Shown here one piece after another: positions 12,825-23,644 of a stretch of DNA of 64,000 bases. Every line of letters begins with the position of its first letter. The first letter of the stretch is position 1. Source of the stretch: Hanleya hanleyi (lineage: Eukaryota > Mollusca > Polyplacophora > Lepidopleurida > Hanleyidae); assembly GCA_036873755.1 (NCBI GenBank), contig JAVTVY010025014.1, positions 38,655 to 102,654 on the forward strand, read 5' to 3'. Position numbers and translations under genes: made by a program. The notes beneath the pieces were generated by a model. The model made no database searches. It was not told where the DNA came from and saw only the letters and a list, made by a program, of their open reading frames with translations.

Positions 12825-14427
12825 TTCACTATACCTCACCAGTTGAATACCTCACTATACTTCACTATACCTCACCAGTTGAATACCTCACTATACTTCA
12901 CTATACCTCACCAGTTGAATACCTCACTATACCTCACTATACCTCACTATACTTCACTATACCTCACTATACCTCACTATACCTCACTATACCTCACTAT
13001 ACCTCACTATACTTCACTATACCTCACTATACTTCACTATACTTCACTATACTTCACTATACCTCACTATACTTCACTATACCTCACTATACCTCACTAT
13101 ACTTCACTATACTTCACTATACCTCACTATACCTCACTATACTTCACTATACTTCACTATACCTCACTATACCTCACTATACTTCACTATACCTCACTAT
13201 ACCTCACTATACCTCACTATACTTCACTATACTTCACTATACTTCACTATACCTCACTATACCTCACTATACTTCACTATACTTCACTATACTTCACTAT
13301 ACCTCACTATACCTCACTATACTTCACTATACTTCACTATACTTTCACTATATTTACTATACTTTCACTATACTTCACTATACCACTATACTCACTATAC
13401 CTCACTATACTTCACTATACTTCACTATACCTCACTATACCTCACTATACTTCACTATACTTCACTATACCTCACTATACCTCACTATACCTCACTATAC
13501 TTCACTATACTTCACTATACCTCACTATACCTCACTATACTTCACTATACCTCACTATACCTCACTATACCTCACTATACTTCACTATACTTCACTATAC
13601 TTCACTATACCTCACTATACCTCACTATACTTCACTATACTTCACTATACTTCACTATACCTCACTATACCTCACTATACTTCACATACTCACTATACTT
13701 CACTATACCTCACTATACTTCACTATACTTCACTATACTTCATCACTATACCTCACTATACCTCACTATACCTCACTATACCTCACTATACTTCACTATA
13801 CTTCACTATACCTCACTATTTCACTATACTTCACTATACTTCACTATACTTCACTATATTCTCACTATACCTCACTATACCTCACTATACTCACTATACC
13901 TCACTATACTTCACTATACCTCACCAGTTGAATACCTCACTATACTCACTATACCTCACCATTACTATACCTCACTATACTATACTATACTATCACTATA
14001 CCTCACTATACTATACCATACCTCACTATACTCACTATACCTCACTATACTTACACTATACCTCACCATTACTATACCTCACTATACCTCACTATACCTC
14101 ACTATACTCACTATACCTCACTATACCTCACTATACCTCACTATACTTCACTATACCTCACTATACCTCACTATACCTCACTATACTTCACTATACTTCA
14201 CTATACCTCACTATACCTCACTATACCTCACTATACCTCACTATACCTCACTATACCTCACTATACCTCACTATACCTCACTATACCTCACTATACCTCA
14301 CTATACCTCACTATACCTCACTATACCTCACTATACCTCACTATACCTCACTATACCTCACCAGTTGAATACCTCACTATACTTCACTATACCTCACTAT
14401 ACCTCACTATACCTCACCAGTTGAATT
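12825..14427 (+). repeat. Decamer satellite (acctcactat / acttcactat)
   Basis: About 1.6 kb of head-to-tail 10-bp units, mixing acctcactat and acttcactat with occasional shortened units at 13.34-13.39, 13.68-13.87 and 13.94-14.06 kb. Blocks reading cctcaccagttgaat occur near both ends (about 12837, 12867, 12909; 13919, 14357, 14415) and mark the edges. The period gives long plus-strand open frames with Thr-Ser-Leu-Tyr repeats (12687-13931 and 13928-14368), which I regard as non-coding. Confidence 0.97.
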
Positions 14428-14429
14428 CA

Positions 14430-17100
14430 GAATCAATGAAGGGTCCCCAAAACACAACAATATTTTTCATTCTCGTCTAACTTTGGATCTTTTGACGTTC
14501 TGTCAAACACAATTATAGCTTTTCCCATTGTAAATATTCCTCCTCATCCTATTTTGACACTACGGGACCGGAAGTGCCTGGTTACCTCTGCAGAATTTGA
14601 TGTCAACATACGCACATTTATGGCCCACACTTCAGCTGAGATATGACTGCAGAAATCTTGATTTTCAATCTGTAATGTCGATCGTGCGTCTCCAGATATT
14701 TAACATGTCACATACATACACGTACAGAAGTGGAGTGCAGATATCATCACCAAAGCATCATTCGGAACTGTTGATCGCTTCTGCCTTGCAAGAAACTAGT
14801 GACATTAACGGTCAAGCTCCTCATACCGCCATCAGATGATGCTTGTTTGATCACTGCCATATGGAGCTGCTATCAGTGCCTTTCACGAAAAACATCAAAT
14901 GAAACATCCTTGCGAACTGAAACTTGAATCAATTATTTCGTCTATAATACGTAGATTATGATAAAGAAGGACAACTAGGTGGATTTTCTGTGCCTTGATC
15001 GGGTTGTACTTGTTGGGTCGAACAGCCGTTATCAAATATAGTTCGCATAATGCTGTCTGAAGTGGGAGCCGAATGTGATGATTGCTGGTGCGTCTCTATA
15101 CTTCATGTACTACATGTGAATTGTGTTATCTATCCTGTTGAGCATTGTCGTTCTTTCAAACGGACATATGCTGATTGGTTGCTGGGTTCGCCTACAGACA
15201 GGCCGGGGTCAGAGGGTAACTTTTTAGTAGTCTCAGTGATGCTCCTTTGGACGTGAAAATCATGGTTCATTTATCAAAATTGGACAAAAAATGCATGGCA
15301 GGTCAATGTCCCTTTGTTTTTTAATATTTTAAATTAACCGATCGACGTGGAAGACGAGACAGTGTACATTATTGAATCACTCTTACAGATTTCTCATGGA
15401 AACAGGGCCGAAGATTTTCTACTTTTTCAAGTGAAATTCCAGTGGATTTCCACTGAAATTGAAGCAAGTTTAAGGGGATTGCAAAGGTTTCAATGTTTTA
15501 TTACATAAATATGGTGTGCATTTGGAGTAATGTAAAGGTATTCTCTTTGAGAAACTCTACAGATATAATAAGTTTGCATCAAAGATTATCCGACTAATGG
15601 TCGCCGATGAGGGGACTCATTGTTTATTTCCAGCTGAACCGGACAACTCTTAAAGTGCAGCCTGAAGGAAAATGGAAGAACAAGTCTCCAACTGGGGACA
15701 GCGTCGTACTGTAAAGGAACGAGTGCAAACTGACAGCGGTATATGGGGAAATTGAATAACGTCGTGTTTTATCGGGTCAATTTCGCTGAAAACGGCTTCA
15801 TATAGTACGCTATTCTTCTCTTGAATATTTTATATATTATGGATGTATGAATTTGCTTGGGTGTGGATGATCGTCTTCGAAAAAATGTCATATATTTAAT
15901 ATGAATATACTGATCTGCATGGGGGCCGATATTCCTCTTCAACAAAATGTCTCTTGGTGAAAATCGGAATGGAAATACGTTTACATACTGGTAAGCGATG
16001 CGGATTTGATGATAAAAATTTTTTATGATGTACGTGAAAGAAATCTCAGACTTATAGCTAATTTAGACCGATCTCTAGTGCTTTCCACAGGAGAAACTAT
16101 CATTCCAAATTCGTGTATGTCAGGCAAACAGTTCTTAGTTAGGTTAAAAGATAGTAAGCGGACTAAAATTCCTAATAGACTTGCTAGGCCTGCTTGGTTA
16201 TCAGCCTTCTTGACTTTCTACATTATTATATTCTGACTGCAGTTTTGAACTTCTTTTCAAGGATTATTGTACAGACGTAATCACTGGTGATGGCACGGTA
16301 ATATACCGTTTAGTGTATACGTTATCACTAAACAACAAATCCATGGTTTCGCAAGTAAAACGCATGCTAAGCTGATCTATACACTTCTATACACTACTAA
16401 GCGAGATCAATAAATGAGCTACGTGTAAGTATGCAATAATACCTACACAATTTATAATACTAGCGGAGTAATAATCCATGTACAGGTTTAATATTTGTGG
16501 CTACCATTGAGTGCATATTTTAAATAAATAGGATTTCCTTGTCATCTATCAAAGCCTGATTACCCTCATGTAAAATGGGAAAAACTCAAAAGATGGGGTT
16601 AAGTGTAAAGCACATTCTCTGATATGCCGGCTCACTGACAGAAAACAATTATGGTTAGCATTATTAATCTGCTGTCTGTGTACTGTTAATTTTAAACGTA
16701 AATCAATTGTTTGCCCGATATATACTGTTTTCCGTAATTCACGCAGACGAACGTAGACAACAAATTTGGAATAAAGTTTACTGTAAAATCGGAATCTTGA
16801 CGGGTGAACCTGACACCAGGTCTCCCTAAAATAATACTACATGCACTATACTTTGAATTTTCACATTTGGATATCCGTATATCCAATCTAGTGTCTGAAA
16901 TTTTTTGTTTAAGCTTGGAGCCTGACTTTTACTGCTGATAATGTTCGAGTTCGAGACAATATCTTTCATCCTAGGGCTGATGTTATTCAGCACACTTAAC
17001 GTATTAATCATAATTGGGAAAATGTTGATATTGTTAGGGTGCAGCTGGTGACAAAAACAATCACATTTTCACTTGCAACTTTCTGGAAAGGCTGTCTTAA
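14430..17100. other. Mostly unassigned DNA
   Basis: No gene was recognised. One short stretch at 14750-14860 resembles a Naiad 3' end and is listed separately. A 76-codon plus-strand frame at 16006-16236 has no motif that I know. Confidence 0.5.
14750..14860 (+). mobile_element. Possible solo 3' end of a Naiad-type element
   Basis: The stretch has gcatcattcggaactgttg, then gcttctgccttgcaagaaac, then cgccatcagatgatgcttg. This follows the order of words at the end of the full Naiad in this window (26575-26769). It is diverged and short, so the assignment rests on the shared word order only. Confidence 0.35.
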
Positions 17101-17103
17101 TTC

Positions 17104-17761
17104 ACAATACAAGCGCATCGTCCGTCATTCAATATTCAGCCATCGTCCACTAAAGAATTTCCATAATCCAAAGACCTAATTCAAATACACAGCATTAGCA
17201 CCATATTAAAAAAAAATCATACTATACATGAAATAATATACATAATATTCCTGCAAGAGAGAAGCGGTGAACAGTTTTTAATGATTTCGGCAAGACATCA
17301 TGATGTTCCAAAAATATCAAATCCGTATCGCTGAACAGTTTTCTTAATCCGTGTCGTTATCTAGAGTGTGATGTATCTCAGTCACGTTATCTAGAGTGTG
17401 ATGTATCTCAGTCACGTTATCTAGAGTGTGATGTATCTCAGTCACGTTATCTAGAGTGTGATGTATCTCAGTCACGTTATCTAGAGTGTGATGTATCTCA
17501 GTCACGTTATCTAGAGTGTGATGTATCTCAGTCACGCTTTGATTGTGACTGTCCATATGAACATCATGAGGATGTTGAAATACGTGAGTTCGTATATACG
17601 GCCCGCAGCCCCGGGTTAAGCGGAATTAGACACAAGTCACGAAACACAAGACCATAAATCTTGCTTGGTGGTATAGCGCTGTTTTATAAGTTTCTGTAAT
17701 AATGTCTTGTGACGTTGATTAAAATCGTAACATTTAACACAGGATCTAGGAAATGCTACTA
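17104..17761 (-). mobile_element. 5'-truncated Naiad PLE, 3' end only
   Basis: Read on the minus strand, 17761 down to 17104 matches 26168-26769 of the plus-strand Naiad. It starts inside the RT thumb (agtagcattt), continues through the last coding stretch and the 3' UTR, and ends in the shared terminus with gaatgacgga and cttgta. Relative to the plus copy it lacks about 80 bp of the last coding stretch and has a 30-bp tandem expansion in the UTR. The 5' truncation abuts the canonical PLE at 17762, so this copy sits where the rest of that element's C-terminal domain would be expected. Confidence 0.8.
17344..17540 (-). repeat. 30-bp minisatellite within the Naiad 3' UTR
   Basis: Six nearly perfect 30-bp units containing gtcacgttatctagagtgtg and gatgtatctca. 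The plus-strand Naiad has a single unit at the equivalent place (about 26462-26495), so the array arose by local expansion in this copy or its source. The minus-strand open frame across it, with Val-Thr-Glu-Ile-His repeats, reflects the period only. Confidence 0.9.
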
Positions 17762-18582
17762 TGCTACTCTCTCAAGAACGCGGATGAGCAGTTGCTTTCA
17801 TAATCCCTTTATCTATAAGGCCATCCGGATAGCCTCTTTCCCTTACAGTTGATTTCAATTCAATATGTCGCTGGTCTCGGACAACAATTTCTGAAATAAA
17901 ACTACATACCCGTCGGGCTACTGTGTGCGGAATATTCTCCCTGGTATGTCTAAGTTCATTAGAATTGAAGTGGAGATAAAACTGCGTATCCGTGCACCAC
18001 CCTTTTAATGTTGCGTTTAATTGTTTATATACCAGTACTGATAGATGTCCCAGATTTGATAACGAAAATATCTAGAAATGGTATATCTCTGTCATTTTGT
18101 TCCATCATAAACGATATGTGTGGATACAAAGAATTTAGAATCGCATGTAAAGACTCATTCTCCCATTGTCAGAGTTTGTAACCTGCTAAACACTCTGGGT
18201 AACTCTGACAACACTGGACTGAGAAACGCGGCGCGCATGCGCATTCAGTGTTCCTTGAATTTGATCGACACGGGAAGCGATTACCTGCATACGAAAAAGA
18301 AGGAAAATGAACAAGTCAGATCTTTATCTATTTGACAAAGTCACACCTTGCAGCGTCTTGTTCAAAGCTGCGCGCTACCTTTTTAACTGCAGTGCAATCA
18401 TAGGGTATATATGAGAGTATAAGGTATACAATCTGATGCAATGAGAATGGTAAAGGCTCACTCAACACGTTCGTTTGCAAAGGACCGGAAAACGACGCAA
18501 TCATCAAGATATCTTTTCCACATTTTCCTATGTGTGCTTATGGGAGTCTGCTATACCTGCAAGTAGTGAGTTCTATTCAAAC

Positions 18583-18595
18583 AAAATGAGTTATT
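18583..18595 (+). repeat. Target-site duplication, left copy
   Basis: aaaatgagttatt occurs here and again, identical, at 19045-19057, bracketing the SINE composite. Both copies lie in the canonical PLE coding sequence, which reads on across them. Confidence 0.85.
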
Positions 18596-19044
18596 ACAGT
18601 ATTTTTGTTATTTCGGGATTACACTCTTTTAGTATAGCACAGATTCTAGTGCTGCGAATTGGTCGATACTAAGATAGTGTAATACCAAATTAACGAAAAT
18701 ACTGTTATTCGGTCACTTTCTAAATGACAAAAAATATATATTCCTATGTATTCAGCTATGAGAGCTGTGTCATTACGGTCATCAGAGAGGTACTGTATGT
18801 TCGCTTTCAAGACTACCGATCTGTTACCTCCTATTTTTTGGGGGAGGTCGGTTGGCCGAGTGGTTCAGTTCGCCGACATATAGTGCTGGCGATTAGGTGT
18901 TTTACTCTGGGGGTCGCTGGTTCGAATCCCACACGGGACCAATTTTCAGCACTAGAATCTGTGCTATACTAAGATAGTGTAATCCCAAAATAACGAAAAT
19001 ACTGTTATACGATAACTTTCTAAATGACAAAAAAAATCATCTTT
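18596..19044 (+). mobile_element. tRNA-derived SINE composite with inverted tail
   Basis: A 449-bp insertion bounded by perfect 13-bp duplications. Its right half holds a tRNA-like head (18846-18941) followed by a body with cagcactagaatctgtgc, a stretch with aacgaaaatactgtt and an A-rich end (gacaaaaaaaat). Its left half holds the body-tail sequence again (18666-18735, direct) and the same body inverted (18597-18663 against 18945-19006). The left half alone can fold into a long hairpin. The A-rich 3' end and target-site duplication fit LINE-driven retroposition. The left part may be an older insertion or a template-switch product carried along as one unit. Confidence 0.8.
18846..18941 (+). 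promoter_or_regulatory. tRNA-like SINE head with pol III A and B boxes
   Basis: A box tggccgagtgg at 18853-18863 and B box ggttcgaatcc at 18919-18929 match the internal RNA polymerase III promoter consensus. The wide A-B spacing, about 55 bases, suits a class II (Leu/Ser) tRNA with a long variable arm. Acceptor pairing is imperfect (ggtc at the start, gacc at the end) and no clean anticodon arm is seen, so I call it a SINE promoter and not a working tRNA gene. Confidence 0.8.
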
Positions 19045-19057
19045 AAAATGAGTTATT
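19045..19057 (+). repeat. Target-site duplication, right copy
   Basis: Identical 13-mer partner of 18583-18595 (aaaatgagttatt), directly after the A-rich end of the SINE composite. Confidence 0.85.
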
Positions 19058-19373
19058 GTTCAGAATGAGTTTCATGCTACCTAGAATGAAATCTTTAGAT
19101 AATCGGTCATGTCAGTGTCTGGAAGTTGAACGGGCCAGCAGTGAATAGCTTCTAATTCCAAATCATGTGAGATACTGCTGAAAAGGCTATGAACATCGAA
19201 TGTGGCTATTTTAGTATCAGTATTCACTTCAGTGGGGAAATGATTCAAAATATCTAAATCTTCCATTACATTACTTTTAACGTGCTTGAAAAATTCTTAC
19301 CAAGATATCAGTTAAAAGGGTGATCCTTTGCGTATGGGATGAGGGAGCAGCGATAATCGACCTCTATGTATTC

Positions 19374-19646
19374 CTACTTTTCCTCTTCGATAGCATTTTG
19401 TTTTATAGTTTTTAACTCGAATGTATTCAGAAATTCTATATCCTTTTTGGTTAGAATCTTCTCGTGTTCCCGAATACGTTTACGGGGCTGTGTTATAATT
19501 TGGTTGTCTGAATTTGTTTCGATGTCTTTGTCAGTGTCTTTATTGTTCAACATTTCCAGAATCATGTCTTTGTAATATGCCCTATCCATTACTTCTGCCG
19601 CTTTACCTTTATCAGCCTCTTTAATCATAATGTTCGAAATAGCCAC
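19374..19646 (-). pseudogene. Canonical PLE RT, fingers fragment (longest open piece)
   Basis: This 90-codon minus-strand stretch is the best preserved part of the broken canonical PLE. It begins near NIMIKEADKGKAAEVMD, the widely conserved ADKG block in the PLE fingers, and continues with a charged linker (RKRIREHEKILTKK) before a stop. Upstream, minus-strand peptides with DDSLAE and DDSLELDLDSLN suggest a little more N-terminal sequence up to about 19830, after which a TA-rich microsatellite begins. It belongs to the same element as the 17762-19830 entry. Confidence 0.7.
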
Positions 19647-19829
19647 AAGCTCTTAAATAGCAGACTTCTGTTTAGAAGTAGGAGCATGAGATGATGTGGT
19701 GAGGGGTGTATTGTTTAGACTATCCAAATCTAATTCCAAGCTATCGTCATCGCTTGTACGTGGTCGAAATCGAAGGATTTTCAGCTAAAGAATCATCGGA
19801 AGTAGCGGTGCTTTTTTTCAGGGTCATAC

Positions 19830-19885
19830 ATATATATATATGCTTATTGAGTTAAGATTATATAGATATATGTATGCCGGTTTGA
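19830..19885. repeat. Short TA-rich microsatellite
   Basis: catacatatatatatatgc and following ta-rich words mark the 5' edge of the canonical PLE remnant. Penelope-like elements are reported to insert preferentially near microsatellites, so this may be part of the original target. Confidence 0.55.
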
Positions 19886-19909
19886 GTTTTGGTCGTGTGG
19901 ATCAGGAAT

Positions 19910-19962
19910 TGTCTTCATGTCATGGACGACGACTAGCTACTGAATGTCGGATCTGATGCTCG
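19910..19962 (+). mobile_element. Possible solo PLE 3' terminus
   Basis: atggacgacgactagctac, then tgaatgtcggatc and gatgctcgtattg, follow the order of the Naiad terminus at 26725-26769 (atggacgacagctgaat, gaatgacgga, cttgtaatg). Only about 50 bp are alike, so the call is tentative. Confidence 0.4.
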
Positions 19963-21012
19963 TATTGAAATGATGACGTCAACACGGGTAAATCTTCCTA
20001 GTTAACGGAAATAGAATGCTTACGTCTATTGATTCTAACCACGTGCCATGTTCAGACAAGAAAAACTACATTGCTACAAAATCAAACACAACTTCAAGCC
20101 TAAAACTGTTTCGATCAAACAATTTGCTTTCTCATCAAAATTGTCTTGTAAGCCTTGACGATGATGATGCTCATACGGATTGTCTAATCAAATTAATTTG
20201 TTAATTGTCAATTACGTGATGAATAATTTATATATAACAGTATGTAAATAAGTCGAAGGAATTGCTTTCTTTTTATTACCGAAAGTACCCGGATGTTAGA
20301 AACTCCTGCTGTTGTTATTATCTCATTAGAGCATTACCTGGCTTTGTTATTCTTTCGACATAGAAATCATAAAGAATGTTTCATTTATTTAATTGTCATT
20401 AAGAAGCGACAGACGCTAAATCGTGGATGTTGTCTTTCGAATGATGGGGATGATGTTCGTATCTTCGAATCTAGGAAGGCGTCTGTTCGATTTGCTCTTC
20501 ACCTGAAATACCCGGATATCAGTAATTAAGCAGAGAGTCAAACGGCAGTGCAGTCGGCTTTCAACAGACCTTTTTAACCTTTTTGTGGCTCCATTTCTTG
20601 GAAGAGAGTCTTTTTTCCACGTCCAATATGGCACTGAAAACAACTATGCAAGGTCTGTGTGTAGGGAAGAAAGCCGGTCGGCTAGAATGAACAAATAGGT
20701 CTAATCACGTAGAAAAACAGAGAGAAGTACTACTTGATTTAAGGGTGTATTGTACCGGCTCTAGTATGTGGATTTAGGAGAGGGAACACTCTCCAGACGA
20801 GACACCTCCTGGTTGATTTTGAAAACATGGCAATGTTGAACCAGATAATTACTGTAAACAATTAATATAAGCGCTATAAATTAGCCATTTGAGCCTTCAA
20901 AACGTGAAGTTTTTCCCGTTGATGAGCCTGGCTTGTTCGGAGAGTTGGCTTGTCTTTGACGTGATGCCATTTCATTATTCCCCTAAACGTTCTGGCAAGA
21001 AAGACCTGAATA

Positions 21013-21399
21013 ATGGGGCTTTCGAGATCTTTGGATACCGTCAGGCCTTTCCACATTTCTATATCCTTTTATATTTTATTGGGATTCCTACCAAAATCCG
21101 ATGGTGGCCATGAACAGAGGTTTCATTCAGTAGCTTTTGAGGATCCGAGTTTTGGTTACGAGGTTGATTCTAAAGAGACCCGAAATGAAATAATATTGCC
21201 GATTTCCACTTCTGTCAAAATTTGTATGGGTGGCACAAAGGGATGTATGAAATGCCATATAGCGTATAGAGTCAGCAGCAATCCGAAGCAGACGGGCAAT
21301 ATTTGGAGAACGCTGAAGCGTTCAAACAAACTTCGTACAAAGGTTATAAATCAATGTATTACCAACTTGGGAGGACGTCGCTTTCAAAACATTGCCTAA
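21013..21399 (+). other. Unrecognised 128-codon open frame with Cys cluster
   Basis: I do not recognise this product. It starts with a hydrophobic stretch (residues about 15-26) and has a Cys cluster, CMGGTKGCMKC, around residues 78-88, followed by a Lys/Arg-rich end. The Cys spacing loosely recalls the CGHRGCLTC cluster ahead of the GIY-YIG domain in the nearby Naiad (23678-23704), so it could be an old PLE fragment. No start context, intron signals or neighbours support a host gene. It may equally be a chance open frame. Confidence 0.2.
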
Positions 21400-21703
21400 C
21401 GTGTTGTTGAATAGTAGAGAAAGTATTTCATTATTGATACTACTAAAGGCGGTCTCAATAGGAAATTTATTATATGAAATCACATTCACTGCGTACACAA
21501 TGGTGCATATGAGTCAACGTGAGATCTTTTGTGGAAATTCATTACCACTATTGATTCACCTACAAAAGCCCTTCTCTTGACACGCTGGTAACATTTGTTT
21601 TGGGCCGACGACTGCAAAATAGACTCAGTAGGCGGTAATCCCATCTCAGTTCGTCAAAAGCTGCCAATAATAGTGGCGAGTAAAAGCTATATTTCTGTAA
21701 TTA

Positions 21704-22096
21704 TCACCCGAACAAAGGCCAACGTAAAATATTCATAAAGCCCCTTTGTGAGAAACTGTTCAATTTCAACCATACTACTGAATAGCCGTATTTTCGCATT
21801 GAATACGGGATGAAAAGATATTTTGTAGAAGTGTTGTCTTGCGGAAATAGGTCTGGCCACACTCTGTTTGTCTGCTCGTATCGTTCGCCTCCGACACCGA
21901 ACCCTATTGATTTGCCGTCATTTGTATATAGCTTTTTAGTTCTATTCCCTTTGTATTTCGCCTGTCTTGCAAGCTGAGCAATTTCAAAGCGACACAAAAG
22001 GTCCATCAAAGAAAGAGAAAACATGGAGATTTGTGAAAATTGTGTCCGATTGGGAACCCCAATTAGAGGAGTCAGTTGGCGATATCTGGCTAGCAT
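21704..22096 (-). other. Unrecognised 130-codon open frame
   Basis: A minus-strand open frame with no motif known to me. It is mixed in composition, with no signal peptide, long hydrophobic segment or repeats. Its length is above the local background but its codons look unremarkable, so a chance frame or transposon remnant is as likely as a gene. Confidence 0.2.
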
Positions 22097-22370
22097 AAAC
22101 CATATGCGCCACCATAAAACCCATACTCGTACATTATGAATGGCTAGTGACAGAACGGAAGGGACGGCCAGTTTGGCCGTGGTAATCGTATTTCAGATTC
22201 AGCGGCCGGGGCAACTAAACAATAGGCTTCCGCCATGTACTGGAATGTTACAAATGTTCTGAAAATGGGAATTGCAGTCTCATCATCGGTCTCTTCGATG
22301 ATTCGGAACTCAAGGCTATTCCAAAGTCCATCGATTCGAGAGACTTATCGTCATCATCATCGTTAATAAT

Positions 22371-22412
22371 ACAAGCTTAGTCCGTCATTCAATATTCAAC
22401 AGCATTCTGACT
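22371..22412 (-). mobile_element. Possible solo PLE 3' terminus
   Basis: tacaagcttagtccgtcattcaatattcaac, split as tacaagcttagtccgtc and attcaatattcaac, is the inverse of the gaatgacgga..cttgta terminus seen at 26743-26769 and at 17104-17150. No further 3' UTR could be aligned beyond it. Confidence 0.4.
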
Positions 22413-22851
22413 TAGGTTGGCCTTGATTTACATGTGACTCACTGAGTCAGAATATGAAGATATAGCCGGTAAACCAACATTTCGGAATATACACTCGTAA
22501 CATCCAGCATTCGATGCCTTGTGAATGCTGGGCATAACGAATTCCGGTTATTGCGAATGCAGGGCTGATATCCAAGGCTAACGGCGTCTGTCTTGCTGCA
22601 GCGATGCCATAAAATGTGGCACGAATTAGCCATGTTTACATGCCTTCATTCGTTCCTACTACGCCATGAATCCTCTCACTGAACTTACTCGTACACTTCC
22701 GGACACCACGGCTCCATGGGTCGTACGACTCTTTCCGGCAATAAAACAACCCCTCCCCACTCTCTGTCCACTGCTTTTATCGAGTTCGGCAAATAGTTTC
22801 ATTGCCGTGAAGAGCTGATCCGTCTGCAACCAGTTTCCATACAGCAACGCC

Positions 22852-22962
22852 GGTTGAATTTCTCCTCCATTATATTCGTACGTGTGCCGTGATCGGCAAG
22901 GTATCATGCGGATCACGTGACCCGTACGAAGATAATGGCGGTACCCGGGAGAAATTCAACTG
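22852..22962. repeat. Imperfect inverted repeat (hairpin)
   Basis: The left arm, 22852-22894 (gttgaatttctcc ... attcgtacg ... gtgatc), is mirrored by the right arm, 22910-22962 (gatcacgtga ... cgtacgaa ... gagaaattcaac). Arms are about 45-50 bp with a few mismatches and a roughly 15-base loop. It could be a small MITE-like palindrome; no duplicated target site was resolved. Confidence 0.75.
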
Positions 22963-23644
22963 GCCGTCTGTTTTCTCACAGAAAGGTAGTCCTGTGACAA
23001 TGGTGAATGGTGATTGGCGACACTTTTGCTGTACCTTGGAGCCGTGTTGTTGACCCGATTCCCGGACGAGTGTAGTCTTCTTAAGGGCGTCAAACTGAAT
23101 AGGGTGGCCCAAACAGGTATTCAAGCCCTCGTAATAAAGATTTATTGTGTGTTGGACGAGTATTGCGTAAACCTCATCCAACTAGATTACAAATATCTTC
23201 AAATCAAGTCATCAATTTATGTTGAAGTCAGGATCCTTTATTTCTGCTCGAAATACGTATCCACATCATCTAGAGTTATGACAAGCAACAAATATAAAAC
23301 ATGAAAATACATCTTACGGATATAAGAAACTTCTTCGTCCTCTTCGGACATACAGCAACTTTTTTAGCTTGGAATAGGAAAGTCAATTGATCATCAATAA
23401 TCTGAGAGTACCACTTGACCCTAGATTTAGAAAGTTCCTTAGCATAATTAACAACCGAATTGTACCTAAATAAGTCCATTGTGTTGGTAAAATCAAGCCA
23501 GACGAACTTTTGTCCAACTCTAAAGTTCCAGATTATATGGTGGTTCGAAACACATTTATTCGTCTAAGGCAGCACATTTCTATTTAATCTAGTGGCACTC
23601 AAAACACGGATTCGATATCATGCCATCGCTTGATGATTGTTTAG

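Larger units (their letters stand above)
17762..19830 (-). pseudogene. Canonical Penelope-like RT, broken
   Basis: Minus-strand reading gives ordered pieces of a canonical PLE reverse transcriptase: IMIKEADKGKAAEVMDRAYY (around 19560-19635); an HVKSNV..DLDIL stretch and motif A, KIATFDVHSLFSSISHD (around 19160-19215); the palm motif C, RYLDDC (about 18497-18515); then IPFLDIFVIKSG and LRHTRENIPHTVARR of the thumb (17900-18110), ending in RERGYPDGLIDKGIMKA (about 17790-17845). These match the family order known for Penelope/Poseidon/Neptune-type elements, distinct from Naiad. The frame is broken repeatedly, a SINE composite sits between motif A and motif C, and extra DNA of about 240 bp separates motif C from the thumb. 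The C-terminal GIY-YIG domain expected in this clade is missing; a Naiad 3' end lies there instead. Motif B was not recovered. Confidence 0.8.
19990..23300. other. Mostly unassigned DNA
   Basis: No secure gene. Two open frames over 120 codons are described separately. A long imperfect inverted repeat lies at 22852-22962 and a possible PLE terminus at 22371-22412. Confidence 0.5.

Noticed and set aside
12687..14368. Long plus-strand open frames of 414 and 146 codons with Thr-Ser-Leu-Tyr repeats
   Set aside because: They are produced by a 10-bp satellite that stays open in all frames; no codon-level conservation and no start context.
17344..17540. CRISPR array (regular 30-bp repeats)
   Set aside because: Units are directly abutting without unique spacers, lie in a retroelement 3' UTR and in a eukaryote-type sequence.
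18846..18941. A functional Leu or Ser tRNA gene
   Set aside because: A and B boxes are good, but the acceptor and anticodon arms do not pair properly and the unit is joined to a SINE body with target duplications.
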